Origin: a virus
Virus record (IMG/VR): IMGVR_UViG_3300047382_000707
Span: 1-52,001 of that record
Length of the DNA: 52,001 bases
Strand: one strand, 5' to 3'
The notes under the pieces were generated by a model, which had not been told where the DNA came from, made no database searches, and saw nothing but the letters and a program-made list of their open reading frames with translations. Both the position numbers and the translations under genes were made by a program. Positions 24,874 through 33,600 of the stretch are shown here, in pieces (the first letter of the stretch is position 1; every line of letters starts with the position of its first letter).

Positions 24874-25400
24874 AATAGTGTATTATGTTTTTTATCGTTT
24901 AAAAATATTTGAATAGTTTTTCTAATTGGGGATTCTGTGTTTGTTATTGTTGTAGAGTGTTCAACACCACCCGTTTGAATAACTCCTAAGTTATCACTTG
25001 GTATTATAGTTTTAATATCGTTTCCATCTTTGTATAAAAATAAACCACCTTCACTATAATCCCATTTATTATTTAAGTATATAGTAATAGAATTAGAGTA
25101 GATACCATCGTTATGCCATGGAATATATGAACCAGGTTGCCAATAGTAATACATTATTCCTTGTATATTAACCTCTAAATTTAATTTATCTATATCTTTT
25201 TTTATTAAATCAAATTCTAAACTATCTGTTGGTAAGTTATATATTGATACATCGTTACTAAATTGAACTATTTTATAATTCCAAAATTCTTTACTTTTTT
25301 GAAGATTATTAATTTGTTTAATAAAAACATCCCTATTATTCTTTTTGATAATAGATAACGTATCTAAATTTAATATATTTTTTATCTGTTTAACACTCAT
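24870..25400 (-). CDS. Second 2-oxoglutarate/Fe(II)-dependent oxygenase
   Basis: The 176-residue protein has HxD ligands His96 and Asp98 (PWHNDG), distal His148 (GGVEHST) and Arg160 (IRKTIQIFL). WDYSEGGLFLY contributes the GG strand typical of the P4H superfamily. It is only distantly similar to the oxygenase at 23615-24151, so it may act on a different position. It flanks the GT25 gene on the other side, and its ATG overlaps the SGNH hydrolase stop by one base. The substrate is unknown; residue hydroxylation before glycosylation is a reasonable guess. Confidence 0.85.
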   Translation of the reverse strand: MSVKQIKNILNLDTLSIIKKNNRDVFIKQINNLQKSKEFWNYKIVQFSNDVSIYNLPTDSLEFDLIKKDIDKLNLEVNIQGIMYYYWQPGSYIPWHNDGIYSNSITIYLNNKWDYSEGGLFLYKDGNDIKTIIPSDNLGVIQTGGVEHSTTITNTESPIRKTIQIFLNDKKHNTLL

Positions 25401-26155
25401 TATAGTAATTCTTTATTTATAGTATATGATTTGTGTTCAGGTGCAATATATTCTAATTTATCTTTTTTATCAGATATGATAAAATTTTTATTATTATTTT
25501 TAATTTCTTTTAATATAGTTTTTGCCATCCAATCATATCCCAATTCATTAGGATGACCACATACATTTGAAATAAATTTTCTATTAGATGGTAATATAGT
25601 TGTTGGAACTTTGTGTAAATAGTTATCAGTAACATCATCTAATGATTGAGTGTGTTTAGATGCAGAGTTCCAATGTGTAATTAATAAATTATAGTTATTC
25701 AATTTAGAAATATCTCTCATACACTTAATGTAAAATAATTGTTCAAGACACGAATCTAATGTTATATCATCTACAAAATCTATATAGGAATTTCCAATAG
25801 GTGTTCCTTTAGCTGGATGAATGTTTTTTATTTTTCCTTTTTTATAAAAAGAAAACCGAATTGGCTCAGTTAACATCCATATAATATATACATTATCATT
25901 ACCAAAATTCTGTTCTTTAAAAAACTTTAGTTGACCTGATGTTGAACTTCCTATTTTACCTAAATTTATTACTTTATCAAATCCAAGTTCTTTAGCTACA
26001 ATATTTGGCCAACCAAATTCGTAAAATCTATTAATATATTTTTTCCTTAGTTTTAAGATATCATCAACTTTTGTGATGTGTTTATTAAAATCACCCCAAC
26101 ATCCTTGACCTTCTGTCATAGAGCATCCCATTACAACTAAAGTATTCTTACCCAT
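25400..26155 (-). CDS. SGNH-type hydrolase/esterase-like protein
   Basis: The 251-residue protein has the SGNH layout: block I GCSMTEG (10-16) with the nucleophile Ser, a NLGKIGSST segment in the block II position, and a C-terminal GHPNELGYDWMA with the catalytic His (block V). Such enzymes often add or remove acetyl or other acyl groups on glycans. There is no signal peptide, so it should act in the cytoplasm. It heads the cluster with the GT25 enzyme and the two oxygenases. A host-type promoter ends only four bases before its ATG, so the transcript may be nearly or fully leaderless. If transcription starts inside the gene, Met9 could be the true start, although this would shorten the first strand. 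Confidence 0.78.
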   Translation of the reverse strand: MGKNTLVVMGCSMTEGQGCWGDFNKHITKVDDILKLRKKYINRFYEFGWPNIVAKELGFDKVINLGKIGSSTSGQLKFFKEQNFGNDNVYIIWMLTEPIRFSFYKKGKIKNIHPAKGTPIGNSYIDFVDDITLDSCLEQLFYIKCMRDISKLNNYNLLITHWNSASKHTQSLDDVTDNYLHKVPTTILPSNRKFISNVCGHPNELGYDWMAKTILKEIKNNNKNFIISDKKDKLEYIAPEHKSYTINKELL

Positions 26156-26159
26156 ATAT

Positions 26160-26190
26160 CAAATATACAAAAAATATTTTAATTTTCCAA
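26160..26190 (-). promoter_or_regulatory. Bacteroidota-type promoter before the SGNH hydrolase
   Basis: The sense strand has TTG (26190-26188), a 20-base spacer and TATATTTG (26167-26160). The -33 part lies inside the last codons of the GIY-YIG gene, and the ATG follows four bases after the -7 element. Confidence 0.65.
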
Positions 26191-26646
26191 GTCTTTTCTA
26201 AAAAACTTTCCTAATAAGTTATCATTTAGAGATAACTCGTCTGCAAGTACATTATGTGAGAATTGTTCTTGTAGTTCATAATAGGTTAAGGATTTTTTAC
26301 CTTTACAGAATCTAAGAATCCTTAATTCTAATCTATCATTAATATCTTTTCTTCTATCTTCATTCAAAGCTTTATCATTTTCACTAAACCAAAGTTGTAC
26401 ATTTGCATTAGATGAACGATAATCTTGCCACTTAGATTCTTTCACTACTTTTCTTTTTCTTTTGTAACCCTTTAGTGGTGGTAAAGTTCTATGTGAATAT
26501 AGAGATTTTTTTCCTATATAATATTGACCTGTTTGTCCATTTGTAATTTTGTATATGAATCCGATAGTACCTTCTGGCATATCTGATATTTCTGTTATAC
26601 ATTTTCCGTTATATGTCCATCCCATAGTTAAAAATTTTGAAATCAT
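26179..26646 (-). CDS. SegE-like GIY-YIG endonuclease-type protein
   Basis: The 155-residue protein contains GFIYKITN (29-36) and YYIGKKSLY (42-50), the two strands of the GIY-YIG nuclease fold in the form seen in the SegE-like phage family. A basic stretch (KGYKRKRKVVKESKW) and SSN follow, and an Arg/Glu-rich helix completes the domain (RLELRIL). T4 Seg proteins are freestanding homing endonucleases. This one lies between sulfotransferase and hydrolase genes and could be a homing gene. The first Met overlaps the upstream gene by 38 bases; Met8 (26625) would leave a 17-base overlap and is an alternative start. Confidence 0.75.
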   Translation of the reverse strand: MISKFLTMGWTYNGKCITEISDMPEGTIGFIYKITNGQTGQYYIGKKSLYSHRTLPPLKGYKRKRKVVKESKWQDYRSSNANVQLWFSENDKALNEDRRKDINDRLELRILRFCKGKKSLTYYELQEQFSHNVLADELSLNDNLLGKFFRKDLEN

Positions 26647-27181
26647 TATAATACCTCTCTCGTACCCAATCCTTCATCCACTTCTCAGAATATAAATGCT
26701 TGTAATATTTGTGTTGGTCTAAGTTTGGATGTTTATCGTAAATTGGATTACGATTTAAATGAGGAATATTTGAATCTATACCTATTTTATTAAATAAGTA
26801 TTCAACATCATTTGAGTAGTTTTCATATCTACCAATATAATTCATGTGTTTATCGTTTGTACATCCTTCATGTGTATAATAAGTTTGATTTAAAAACCAT
26901 AAATCATATTCATTCGAATTTTTTAAAAAAGATTCAAAAGTCATATATCCTGTTTTTCTAATTTCATGAAAGTATGCTGATGCTATTCTTGTAAAAGGAT
27001 TTCTTACAAGAGTAAATTTAAAATATTCCGATAAGTTAGTCTCTAATATTCTTAGAGAATCGTGACCAGCAGGATTTGCAGTATTTGGAATGTTTGCCAA
27101 AACTTTTGACAAACTTGTGCCTCCTGTTTTTGGAATATGAACAAAAGCCCATTTATGATGGGTATTAATAAGTAAACCCAA
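26609..27181 (-). CDS. PAPS-dependent sulfotransferase-like protein
   Basis: The 190-residue protein carries the sulfotransferase signatures. HIPKTGGTS (15-23) is the 5'-phosphosulfate loop, and LVRNPFTRIASAYF (58-71) is the 3'-phosphate-binding motif. GRYENYSNDVEYLF and YYNDFKIFNYG at the end match the Sulfotransfer_2 family, which sulfates carbohydrates. It is shorter than cellular homologues (about 250-350 residues) but keeps both cofactor motifs. No membrane anchor is present. The donor PAPS would come from the host. Together with the GT genes it suggests that a sulfated glycan is made during infection. Confidence 0.88.
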   Translation of the reverse strand: MGLLINTHHKWAFVHIPKTGGTSLSKVLANIPNTANPAGHDSLRILETNLSEYFKFTLVRNPFTRIASAYFHEIRKTGYMTFESFLKNSNEYDLWFLNQTYYTHEGCTNDKHMNYIGRYENYSNDVEYLFNKIGIDSNIPHLNRNPIYDKHPNLDQHKYYKHLYSEKWMKDWVRERYYNDFKIFNYGMDI

Positions 27182-27191
27182 AATTATAGAT

Positions 27192-27374
27192 TTAGCGTGT
27201 AACTGATTCTGAATACTTTTTCAAGTTCAGTTTTCCACCTCTAGCTTTTGCTAGATTCTCTTCGTTTCTTAAATCTTTTCCACCATCTAATTCGATAGGT
27301 GTTTTATCTTTATCTTTTCCTTGTGGAAATTTTGCGAATTCAGATTTGTTGTAAAGTTCTTCAATTGATGCCAT
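27192..27374 (-). CDS. Small hydrophilic protein, unknown
   Basis: This 60-residue, very charged protein (many Lys, Asp and Glu; GKDKDKTPIELDGGKD and GGKLNLKKY segments) has no hydrophobic stretch and no recognised motif. It has its own late-promoter candidate 21 bases upstream and a good Shine-Dalgarno AAAGGAG, so it is almost certainly translated and expressed late. It follows the structural gene at 27409 and may be a minor virion component. The next gene, the sulfotransferase, starts 10 bases downstream and could be co-transcribed. Confidence 0.72.
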   Translation of the reverse strand: MASIEELYNKSEFAKFPQGKDKDKTPIELDGGKDLRNEENLAKARGGKLNLKKYSESVTR

Positions 27375-27395
27375 AATAAGTATCTCCTTTGTATT

Positions 27396-27405
27396 ATATA
27401 AATAT
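27396..27405 (-). promoter_or_regulatory. Late-promoter candidate
   Basis: ATATTTATAT on the sense strand lies 21 bases upstream of the 60-residue gene, followed by an AAAGGAG ribosome site. Confidence 0.6.
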
Positions 27406-27408
27406 TAA

Positions 27409-28542
27409 TTAAGTATCGAAACGAACAATAAAGTTCATATCCATATCTGGTAAATTTTTAATTGGTGTTGGTAATTTTGCAACTGCAACCATATCTCCAT
27501 CATCATCGTATAATGCAATGGTTGTAATAAATGGTGCTAAATATGAACCTGTTGGGTCTGTTTGTCTGTATTTATCATAATCATCCCAACTTCCTGTCGA
27601 TGTTCCAACAGTTCCATAATATTCTTCTTTTCTTGATATATCTAAAATTTCTTTTATTTTTCGTTTGTGTGCTCTTCTATGTATTGATGGTTGTGATATA
27701 TCAAATTCATATGGAGTTTTAAATAAAGTAACATCTACAGCAGAAGGGTTTTGTGAAAAATTAAATTCACCCGCTTTAACTTGTACAAGAACTTCTGTTT
27801 CGTGAATAGTTTTAGTACTTCTATATTGTGCAGTATAATTTGTAATTGGATTATCCCACAATATTACTGTACCATCTGCATAAAATACGTTTCCGTATCT
27901 AGCTTCATCAATCTCTAATTCATCAAAATCTAAAGCTACAGAAGTTTGTAGTCTATTTTCTGAAAAATCCAATACCATTACATCAACAGAATCAGTATCA
28001 ATACCAAATGTTAAAATAGCTACACCACTCTCAACATCAAAGTTTGCAATACTTCCTGTAAATATTTCATTATCGGTATCTGTTATAGTAATGTCACCTG
28101 TTTGAAAATCTATACTATTAATTGTGTAGTTTGGATATTGTGAAACTATATTACCACTACCATCATCTGAATATACAATCGTATTTCCATGGTCAGTTAG
28201 TAGTAATGAGTTCTTTTTTATACCTTCACCATATTTTTCTTGGTCAATTGATATAACATATGCGTTAGAACCAGTTTGTCTTTCGTTTCTAAAATTACCA
28301 ATATCACTTACAACCCCATACATTGTAAATGGATTACTATGGTCACCATAGTACTTATGTATAATCGATTTAATTAATGGATGAGTATATACATTACCCT
28401 GCTTGTTGAAAGAACCTGTTTCAAAACTTCCTGTTTCTAAAGAACCAGATATTACTTCATAGTCCGAATTAGAAACAGTAAATTGTTTATAAACAGGAAA
28501 ACTCTTTTTCCAAACTGCCGTTTTTGGTATATTTTTTATCAT
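27409..28542 (-). CDS. Virion structural protein, paralogue of the protein at 28676-29905
   Basis: I do not recognise the family of this 377-residue protein by name. It is beta-rich and lacks Cys. Its C-terminal part (FNFSQNP, then PFITTIALYDDDGDMVAVAKLPTPI) matches the end of the 409-residue protein encoded upstream (FNFSNNP, FISTIGLYNDSNEILAVAK), so the two are paralogous at least there. Position between the baseplate genes and the modification cluster, a dedicated late-promoter candidate and an AAAGGAG ribosome site mark it as a late virion gene, probably baseplate or tail. The region between the paralogues holds a terminator, so the two genes are separately transcribed. Confidence 0.78.
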   Translation of the reverse strand: MIKNIPKTAVWKKSFPVYKQFTVSNSDYEVISGSLETGSFETGSFNKQGNVYTHPLIKSIIHKYYGDHSNPFTMYGVVSDIGNFRNERQTGSNAYVISIDQEKYGEGIKKNSLLLTDHGNTIVYSDDGSGNIVSQYPNYTINSIDFQTGDITITDTDNEIFTGSIANFDVESGVAILTFGIDTDSVDVMVLDFSENRLQTSVALDFDELEIDEARYGNVFYADGTVILWDNPITNYTAQYRSTKTIHETEVLVQVKAGEFNFSQNPSAVDVTLFKTPYEFDISQPSIHRRAHKRKIKEILDISRKEEYYGTVGTSTGSWDDYDKYRQTDPTGSYLAPFITTIALYDDDGDMVAVAKLPTPIKNLPDMDMNFIVRFDT

Positions 28543-28559
28543 AGATTCAATACTCCTTT

Positions 28560-28569
28560 ATATAAATAT
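28560..28569 (-). promoter_or_regulatory. Late-promoter candidate
   Basis: ATATTTATAT on the sense strand, 17 bases before the start at 28542 and just upstream of AAAGGAG. It lies directly downstream of the terminator at 28576-28601. Confidence 0.62.
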
Positions 28570-28575
28570 AGTGAA

Positions 28576-28601
28576 ACAAAAAACCCCACTTTCGGTGGGG
28601 T
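28576..28601 (-). terminator. Rho-independent terminator after the 28676-29905 gene
   Basis: On the minus strand ACCCCAC and GTGGGGT form a seven-base-pair stem around a five-base loop, followed by TTTTTTG. It ends the transcript of the 409-residue virion protein before the next promoter. Confidence 0.88.
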
Positions 28602-28675
28602 ATAAAGAACGATATCATTCTTTAAGTTTTTCGTGAACCTTTAAGTTTGCAACCTTAAGTGTTCTGTGTTATTTA
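28602..28675 (-). other. Structured 3' untranslated region
   Basis: Between the stop at 28676 and the terminator the sense strand carries three copies of ACTTAA(A/G)G, spaced about 15-20 bases apart, then an imperfect hairpin (AAAGAA...TTCTTT around GATATC). This is unusual in a genome where most genes overlap. It may protect the mRNA 3' end or act as a regulatory site. Confidence 0.45.
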
Positions 28676-29905
28676 TTAAAAGTCAAGTTTTACTTTGATT
28701 AATACTTCTTTATCAAATGATTTAGGAATTGGTTGTGATGTTTTAGCAACTGCCAGTATCTCGTTTGAATCATTATATAAACCAATTGTACTGATAAAGG
28801 TTCTTGGGTCAGTTTCAAAACTTGATTCTGCAAATGAACCATCTGAACCAGTTACAAACGTTGGGTTGTTAGAGAAGTTAAATTCTCTATTTGTTGCTCT
28901 TACAAAGTAATGTGATGTAGAAACATTTTCTGTTCTTCTTGCTTCAAAATCTCCCCCACCTACAATAGCGTTGTGTAATAAGAAATGATTTTTACCTTCT
29001 GTAGCTACAGATGTAGAAATGGAAGCTCCTTTATCATTATCCTTATCTATTGAAGTTCCGATTAAATTATGAATCGCAGTTGGATTAAGAATTACTAAAC
29101 CTTGGTCAGGATAGAATTTACCCAATCCTTGTCCATTTGAAGCGGTTGTTGTATTAACTGTTGCTTCATTTTCAGTTCCTAAATTTAATGAACCACTTGC
29201 AACATCAAATACTCTACCAGCTTTACCAACTGTATCTGAGAATTTCTTTCCACTATCATCAATCAATGTAGAGATTCCATTAGAACCACTAATTTTCAAT
29301 GACCAGTTTCCAGCATCCATTTTCTCTTTGTAACGGGCACGAGCTACATTGATTACATAGATACTATCTGAGTCATGTGTTCCAGCTGCTGATGAAGATA
29401 CAAATGTGAATTGAGTATCATCATTATCCAATAATATTGAACGATATTGAGCATAAGTTGCTTTACTTGCTAAAGTTGATGAATCTGAATTTGCTAATGA
29501 TATAGAACCTTGACCAGTTCTGTGTCCATATGCAACTGCGTATTGTACAGCGGCTGATGTATCACTTGCTGGGTCAGTATTATATACATTTAGATAGTAG
29601 TTTGAACTTGCCTGAGAAACTTGTGTTGATGAAGTAAAGAAAGTTGATAAACTTCCAGTATCTCCACTCCACAATCCAGTCGTGACAACTTCAACTTTAC
29701 CTGTTATTTGGTCAAATTCACCAAATCGTTTATAGATGCCTTGAGCGATTGCTCCCCCACTTGCACCTAATTTATCACCACCAGTTAAATACTGATTAAT
29801 GATTGATGATAATTGTTCTGAAGTAAGAGTACCTTGATTATCAGCTAAATACGTTGATAACTCAGTTGTTAAATTTACTCCAGCTTGTCCTGCTATTTGT
29901 GCCAT
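28676..29905 (-). CDS. Virion structural protein (probable tail/baseplate)
   Basis: The 409-residue, Ser/Thr/Gly-rich protein has no Cys. The N-terminal region contains a helical EQLSSIINQYL segment. The middle is rich in SSTQVSQASSNYYLNVY-type strands, and the C-terminal FNFSNNP...FISTIGLYNDSNEILAVAK block is shared with the 377-residue protein downstream. No enzyme motif is present. It is followed by a strong terminator and a structured 3' end, suggesting a well-expressed, probably multi-copy virion protein. The exact role cannot be read from sequence. Confidence 0.8.
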   Translation of the reverse strand: MAQIAGQAGVNLTTELSTYLADNQGTLTSEQLSSIINQYLTGGDKLGASGGAIAQGIYKRFGEFDQITGKVEVVTTGLWSGDTGSLSTFFTSSTQVSQASSNYYLNVYNTDPASDTSAAVQYAVAYGHRTGQGSISLANSDSSTLASKATYAQYRSILLDNDDTQFTFVSSSAAGTHDSDSIYVINVARARYKEKMDAGNWSLKISGSNGISTLIDDSGKKFSDTVGKAGRVFDVASGSLNLGTENEATVNTTTASNGQGLGKFYPDQGLVILNPTAIHNLIGTSIDKDNDKGASISTSVATEGKNHFLLHNAIVGGGDFEARRTENVSTSHYFVRATNREFNFSNNPTFVTGSDGSFAESSFETDPRTFISTIGLYNDSNEILAVAKTSQPIPKSFDKEVLIKVKLDF

Positions 29906-29941
29906 TTTTTATTTTCCTTTTTTACTTTAATTTTTTATCCA

Positions 29942-30595
29942 TTAGAGTCGTCTAATAGGTGTACCTAAGCTTCTTCTTGGGTCAGTAATTGTAACAGGAA
30001 TAGTTTGTGAACCACCTGTTTCGTTTCCATAAACCGTTATAGTTGTTGTTAACGCTCTTAACAGACTTGGATTTGGAATAAACGTAAATGTTAATCCAGT
30101 TTCAATTGCTGCTGTTTGTGTAATTTCATCTCCTAAGAATGATGGAGTAGTTGCTGCTCCTGCTGCTAAACCACTACCAACAATAGAACCTGCGTTTTTA
30201 TTAGCAAGTATTACTGTATATCCTTGTTGTGTGTTACCACTTGGTGATGTAGTTGGTGAAAGAGTTACTTGACCAGATGATGGTGAAACTCTTATAGAAG
30301 GGATACCAAATTCAACTTTAGGTATCTTAGTTGTACCTTTTGGTAAAGTAACTAATTTATGTCTTAATACTTGAGTTTCATCGGGTGAAGCTTCAGTAAT
30401 CGGAATTGCTTTAATTGCCGCATCATAATAAGCACTTCCCTTTGGGTGTGCTGGTTCGTAAAGGGTGTAATCAATTTCATCATCACCCAAAGCGAACTTT
30501 GTGATGTTTAAACCATCTCCAGCTGCTAATTTCTCTCTACCCTTCTTAGTGAGAATCGCATCTACTGTGATTTCGGTGTTATTTAAATAAGCCAT
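29942..30595 (-). CDS. Virion structural protein, conserved in T4-like marine phages
   Basis: The 217-residue protein starts YLNNTEITVDAILTKKGRE and continues with LNITKFALGDDEIDYTLYEP, a pattern I associate with a small virion protein of T4-like marine phages. No named T4 homologue is clear. The C-terminal half is beta-rich and ends in VTITDPRRSLG. It is preceded by a late-promoter candidate and AAAGGA, and lies 36 bases before the 409-residue gene, with which it is probably co-transcribed. Confidence 0.75.
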   Translation of the reverse strand: MAYLNNTEITVDAILTKKGREKLAAGDGLNITKFALGDDEIDYTLYEPAHPKGSAYYDAAIKAIPITEASPDETQVLRHKLVTLPKGTTKIPKVEFGIPSIRVSPSSGQVTLSPTTSPSGNTQQGYTVILANKNAGSIVGSGLAAGAATTPSFLGDEITQTAAIETGLTFTFIPNPSLLRALTTTITVYGNETGGSQTIPVTITDPRRSLGTPIRRL

Positions 30596-30628
30596 AATTT
30601 AAAAATTCCTTTGTTAATGTTATTCAAT

Positions 30629-30638
30629 ATATAAATAT
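30629..30638 (-). promoter_or_regulatory. Late-promoter candidate
   Basis: ATATTTATAT on the sense strand, 33 bases upstream of the start at 30595. Confidence 0.6.
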
Positions 30639-30657
30639 AAGTAAATCATAAAATCGT

Positions 30658-33600
30658 TTAATCTACCTCTAAAATTGGTTCTCCACTTCCTCTACCACTA
30701 TCAGAAACTTTTAATGTATTCGGATTTGTAGTAAACGTTACAACAGGTGAACCACCATCTAAAGTTGTTGCACTTGTTTGTTTAGAACCATTATAAAACG
30801 AATTTTCCAATCCAGCAGATAAGTCTCCTGTATTTCTGTAATGTGTTGGGAAATAACCATTTAAAGGTGTAACCTCCACGATATCTCCACTTACAGTTGG
30901 ATTTGTTGATTCGTTTCCATCAGAACCAGTAAATGGTAAAATATTTACAATCTTTTTATATTTGGTTGTGGATACAAATTGTCTACCTTGTGATGCATCT
31001 ACTGATACGTTTTCTGGTATATCAACTTGATATGATTTTTTAAGTAAGAAAATCTTTATTCTTTCTTGAATATAATTATTATCAGAATCAAGTTTAGTTC
31101 TGATAGAGTTTCCGTTTTTACCAAATACACCAAATCCAGCTATTGATAATGAGTCCGAATCTGTTCCTATTTGAGTAAAAGAATCAGAATCAAATTCACC
31201 TTGTATTGATTCTCCTAAATTTGTGTTATCTATTGTAAATGAAATCCCTGCCATATCAGAACCTGAGTTTGCAGTGATAAATCCATTTAATGTTGTATTA
31301 TCCTCAGTACCAATTGTTGCAGAAAAATCTGAATGAGTTCCTACTAAAACTTTTGAAGTATCGGTATCAATAACAGAAACAAAATCACTTGATTCGCCAC
31401 TTAATGATGTATTGTCTGATGCGGATACTATTGTCAAGTATTGTTTATTATCAGAAGATACTCCTATATCAGTAATATCAATAACCGATTTATAATCTTT
31501 TTTAACTGCAGTGGATGGTTTCCATTGTGTTTTACTTCTTTCAAGAATATGGGGTTCTATTAACAAACCTTGACTTGTTTGAGCTCTTCCTGGTATTAAT
31601 GAAATAATAATATTAAATAATGATTGGTCTATGTATCTAATTAGTTGAATATATTCATAGATGTTTAAAGAATATCTATCGAAATAATAACCTCTTAATT
31701 GATTTAGTTTAGCGTAAGTAGGTTTATAATCATCAGAAGGGTCTCCTATATAATCATCAATATTAAACTTTCCAAATGATTTTACGATATCCATGTTAAT
31801 CTCCTTTGTTGGAGAAAAGAATAATCCTAATCTATTTGAATCGGTAGGTGATTGGTCAAATGATTTTTTAGTTGCTCTACTTTTATAATTTAAATCAGAA
31901 ATTAAAGTTTGAGTTTCAAATCTTACTTTGTTACCAACAGTGTTACCAGTTGATGGTACAACCGCCGTTACATCTCTATCATATGATTTATATTGATATG
32001 GATATGATGAAACATTTTCAAAGTTAGATGCAATTGAAGATGTACTATATGTTCTATTAATAGATACACTTTTTATATTAACATCTCCACTTGTATGTCT
32101 ATTTTTTGGATATTCAAAATCATGTCTTAATATTAAATCAGTTGTAGAAGCAGATACATGGTTACCATCTATAGCATCTGGTAAAAGTGTATGGTTATCT
32201 ATTTTTGAATCAGATAGTGGAGTTCTCCATAATCTAAATTCATCAATTGATGCAGTTAAGTTATCACCACCAATAACCAAATCACTACCACTCTTCCAAG
32301 AACTAACTCCTGAAATTTCTAAACTTGAACTTAATTTTGTTCGTATTCTACCTTGAAACGGCTCTTGTGCATATAGATAAAATACATCATTAGAACCAGT
32401 TACTGTTTTTTGTACTACTATTTGTGTATATTCATCATTATACAATGCTCCAAGATTCGTAGATGAAGAATATATGGTATCACTTCCACTTACTTTTAGT
32501 TCTATTGATGCAAGTGAACCAGTATCTTTATTTATATGTAAAGACCATCCATCAGTACTCATTATTGTTTGGTCTTGTCTTTGTTCTGTGTTTATTCTAA
32601 TCTCAACAGAGTTAGGATAATCATCACTAAATACTGATGTAAATTTTTTCCATGGAACTGTAATAGCAGCTGAACCGCTTAGTAGAATAGATGCTGTTCT
32701 ATCTTGATAAGTAAATGTTTGTGGAGTATCTCCATCTGGGTCAGTTGGTCCACCAAATTCCATTATTGTTAATAAGGAAGCAGGTACACCATAACAACTT
32801 AAAGCCGCAGAGATTGCTCTTTTTGTACCTTTATGTTTATAGAGATATGGTAAGTTATTTAATAATCTTCTCCAAATCTCATGTTGTCTATCCTTACCAC
32901 TCATTGTGGTGGTTTGATTGCCATCTATATCTTTACCAAATGCATATTCCCACAACGCTTGACCTTGAACACCCATATCAGCGTTCCACCCAAGAGATTC
33001 CAACATATGATACAACATTGTATCATCTATACCATATTCATGTTTGTTTTCAACTCTATTACTCTTTGAAACCGCCTTAATGTGTGTGTAGATAACATCA
33101 AAGTGTTGTCCAACCATATCTGAGAATAATATAAAATCAGAATTGTTTTCATCATCTCTAATATGTTTTGGTAAATTGAAAGATAATCTTGCTGTATTAT
33201 ATTTATCATAATCTCTCGCAGAATTTAAAATACCATTAAACCAACTAATTGTTGAAGAATCTTCTGATGAAGATATTGAGTTTAATCCAGCTCCAGGATA
33301 TGAAAGAGAAGTTGGTTTACTATATAGGAATTTTTCAAATGCATCAAATCCTCTTTTTACTTCTCCAATTTTAAATTGAAGTTTTTTAGCTTCGTTTCTT
33401 GTTGCTATAGAAGATGTAAGACTATTTACTGTATTATATTTATCTTCATAATTTTCTAATAATTTAATCTTATAGTAAAAGTTTTCAACTCGTTCACCTG
33501 CAGATGAGTATTTTATAAATTCTTTCCAATTATAATCTTCTATACCAGCCTTTTCTAATAATAAACCTGTCCCAACTTCTTTTACTACCGAAGATTGAGT

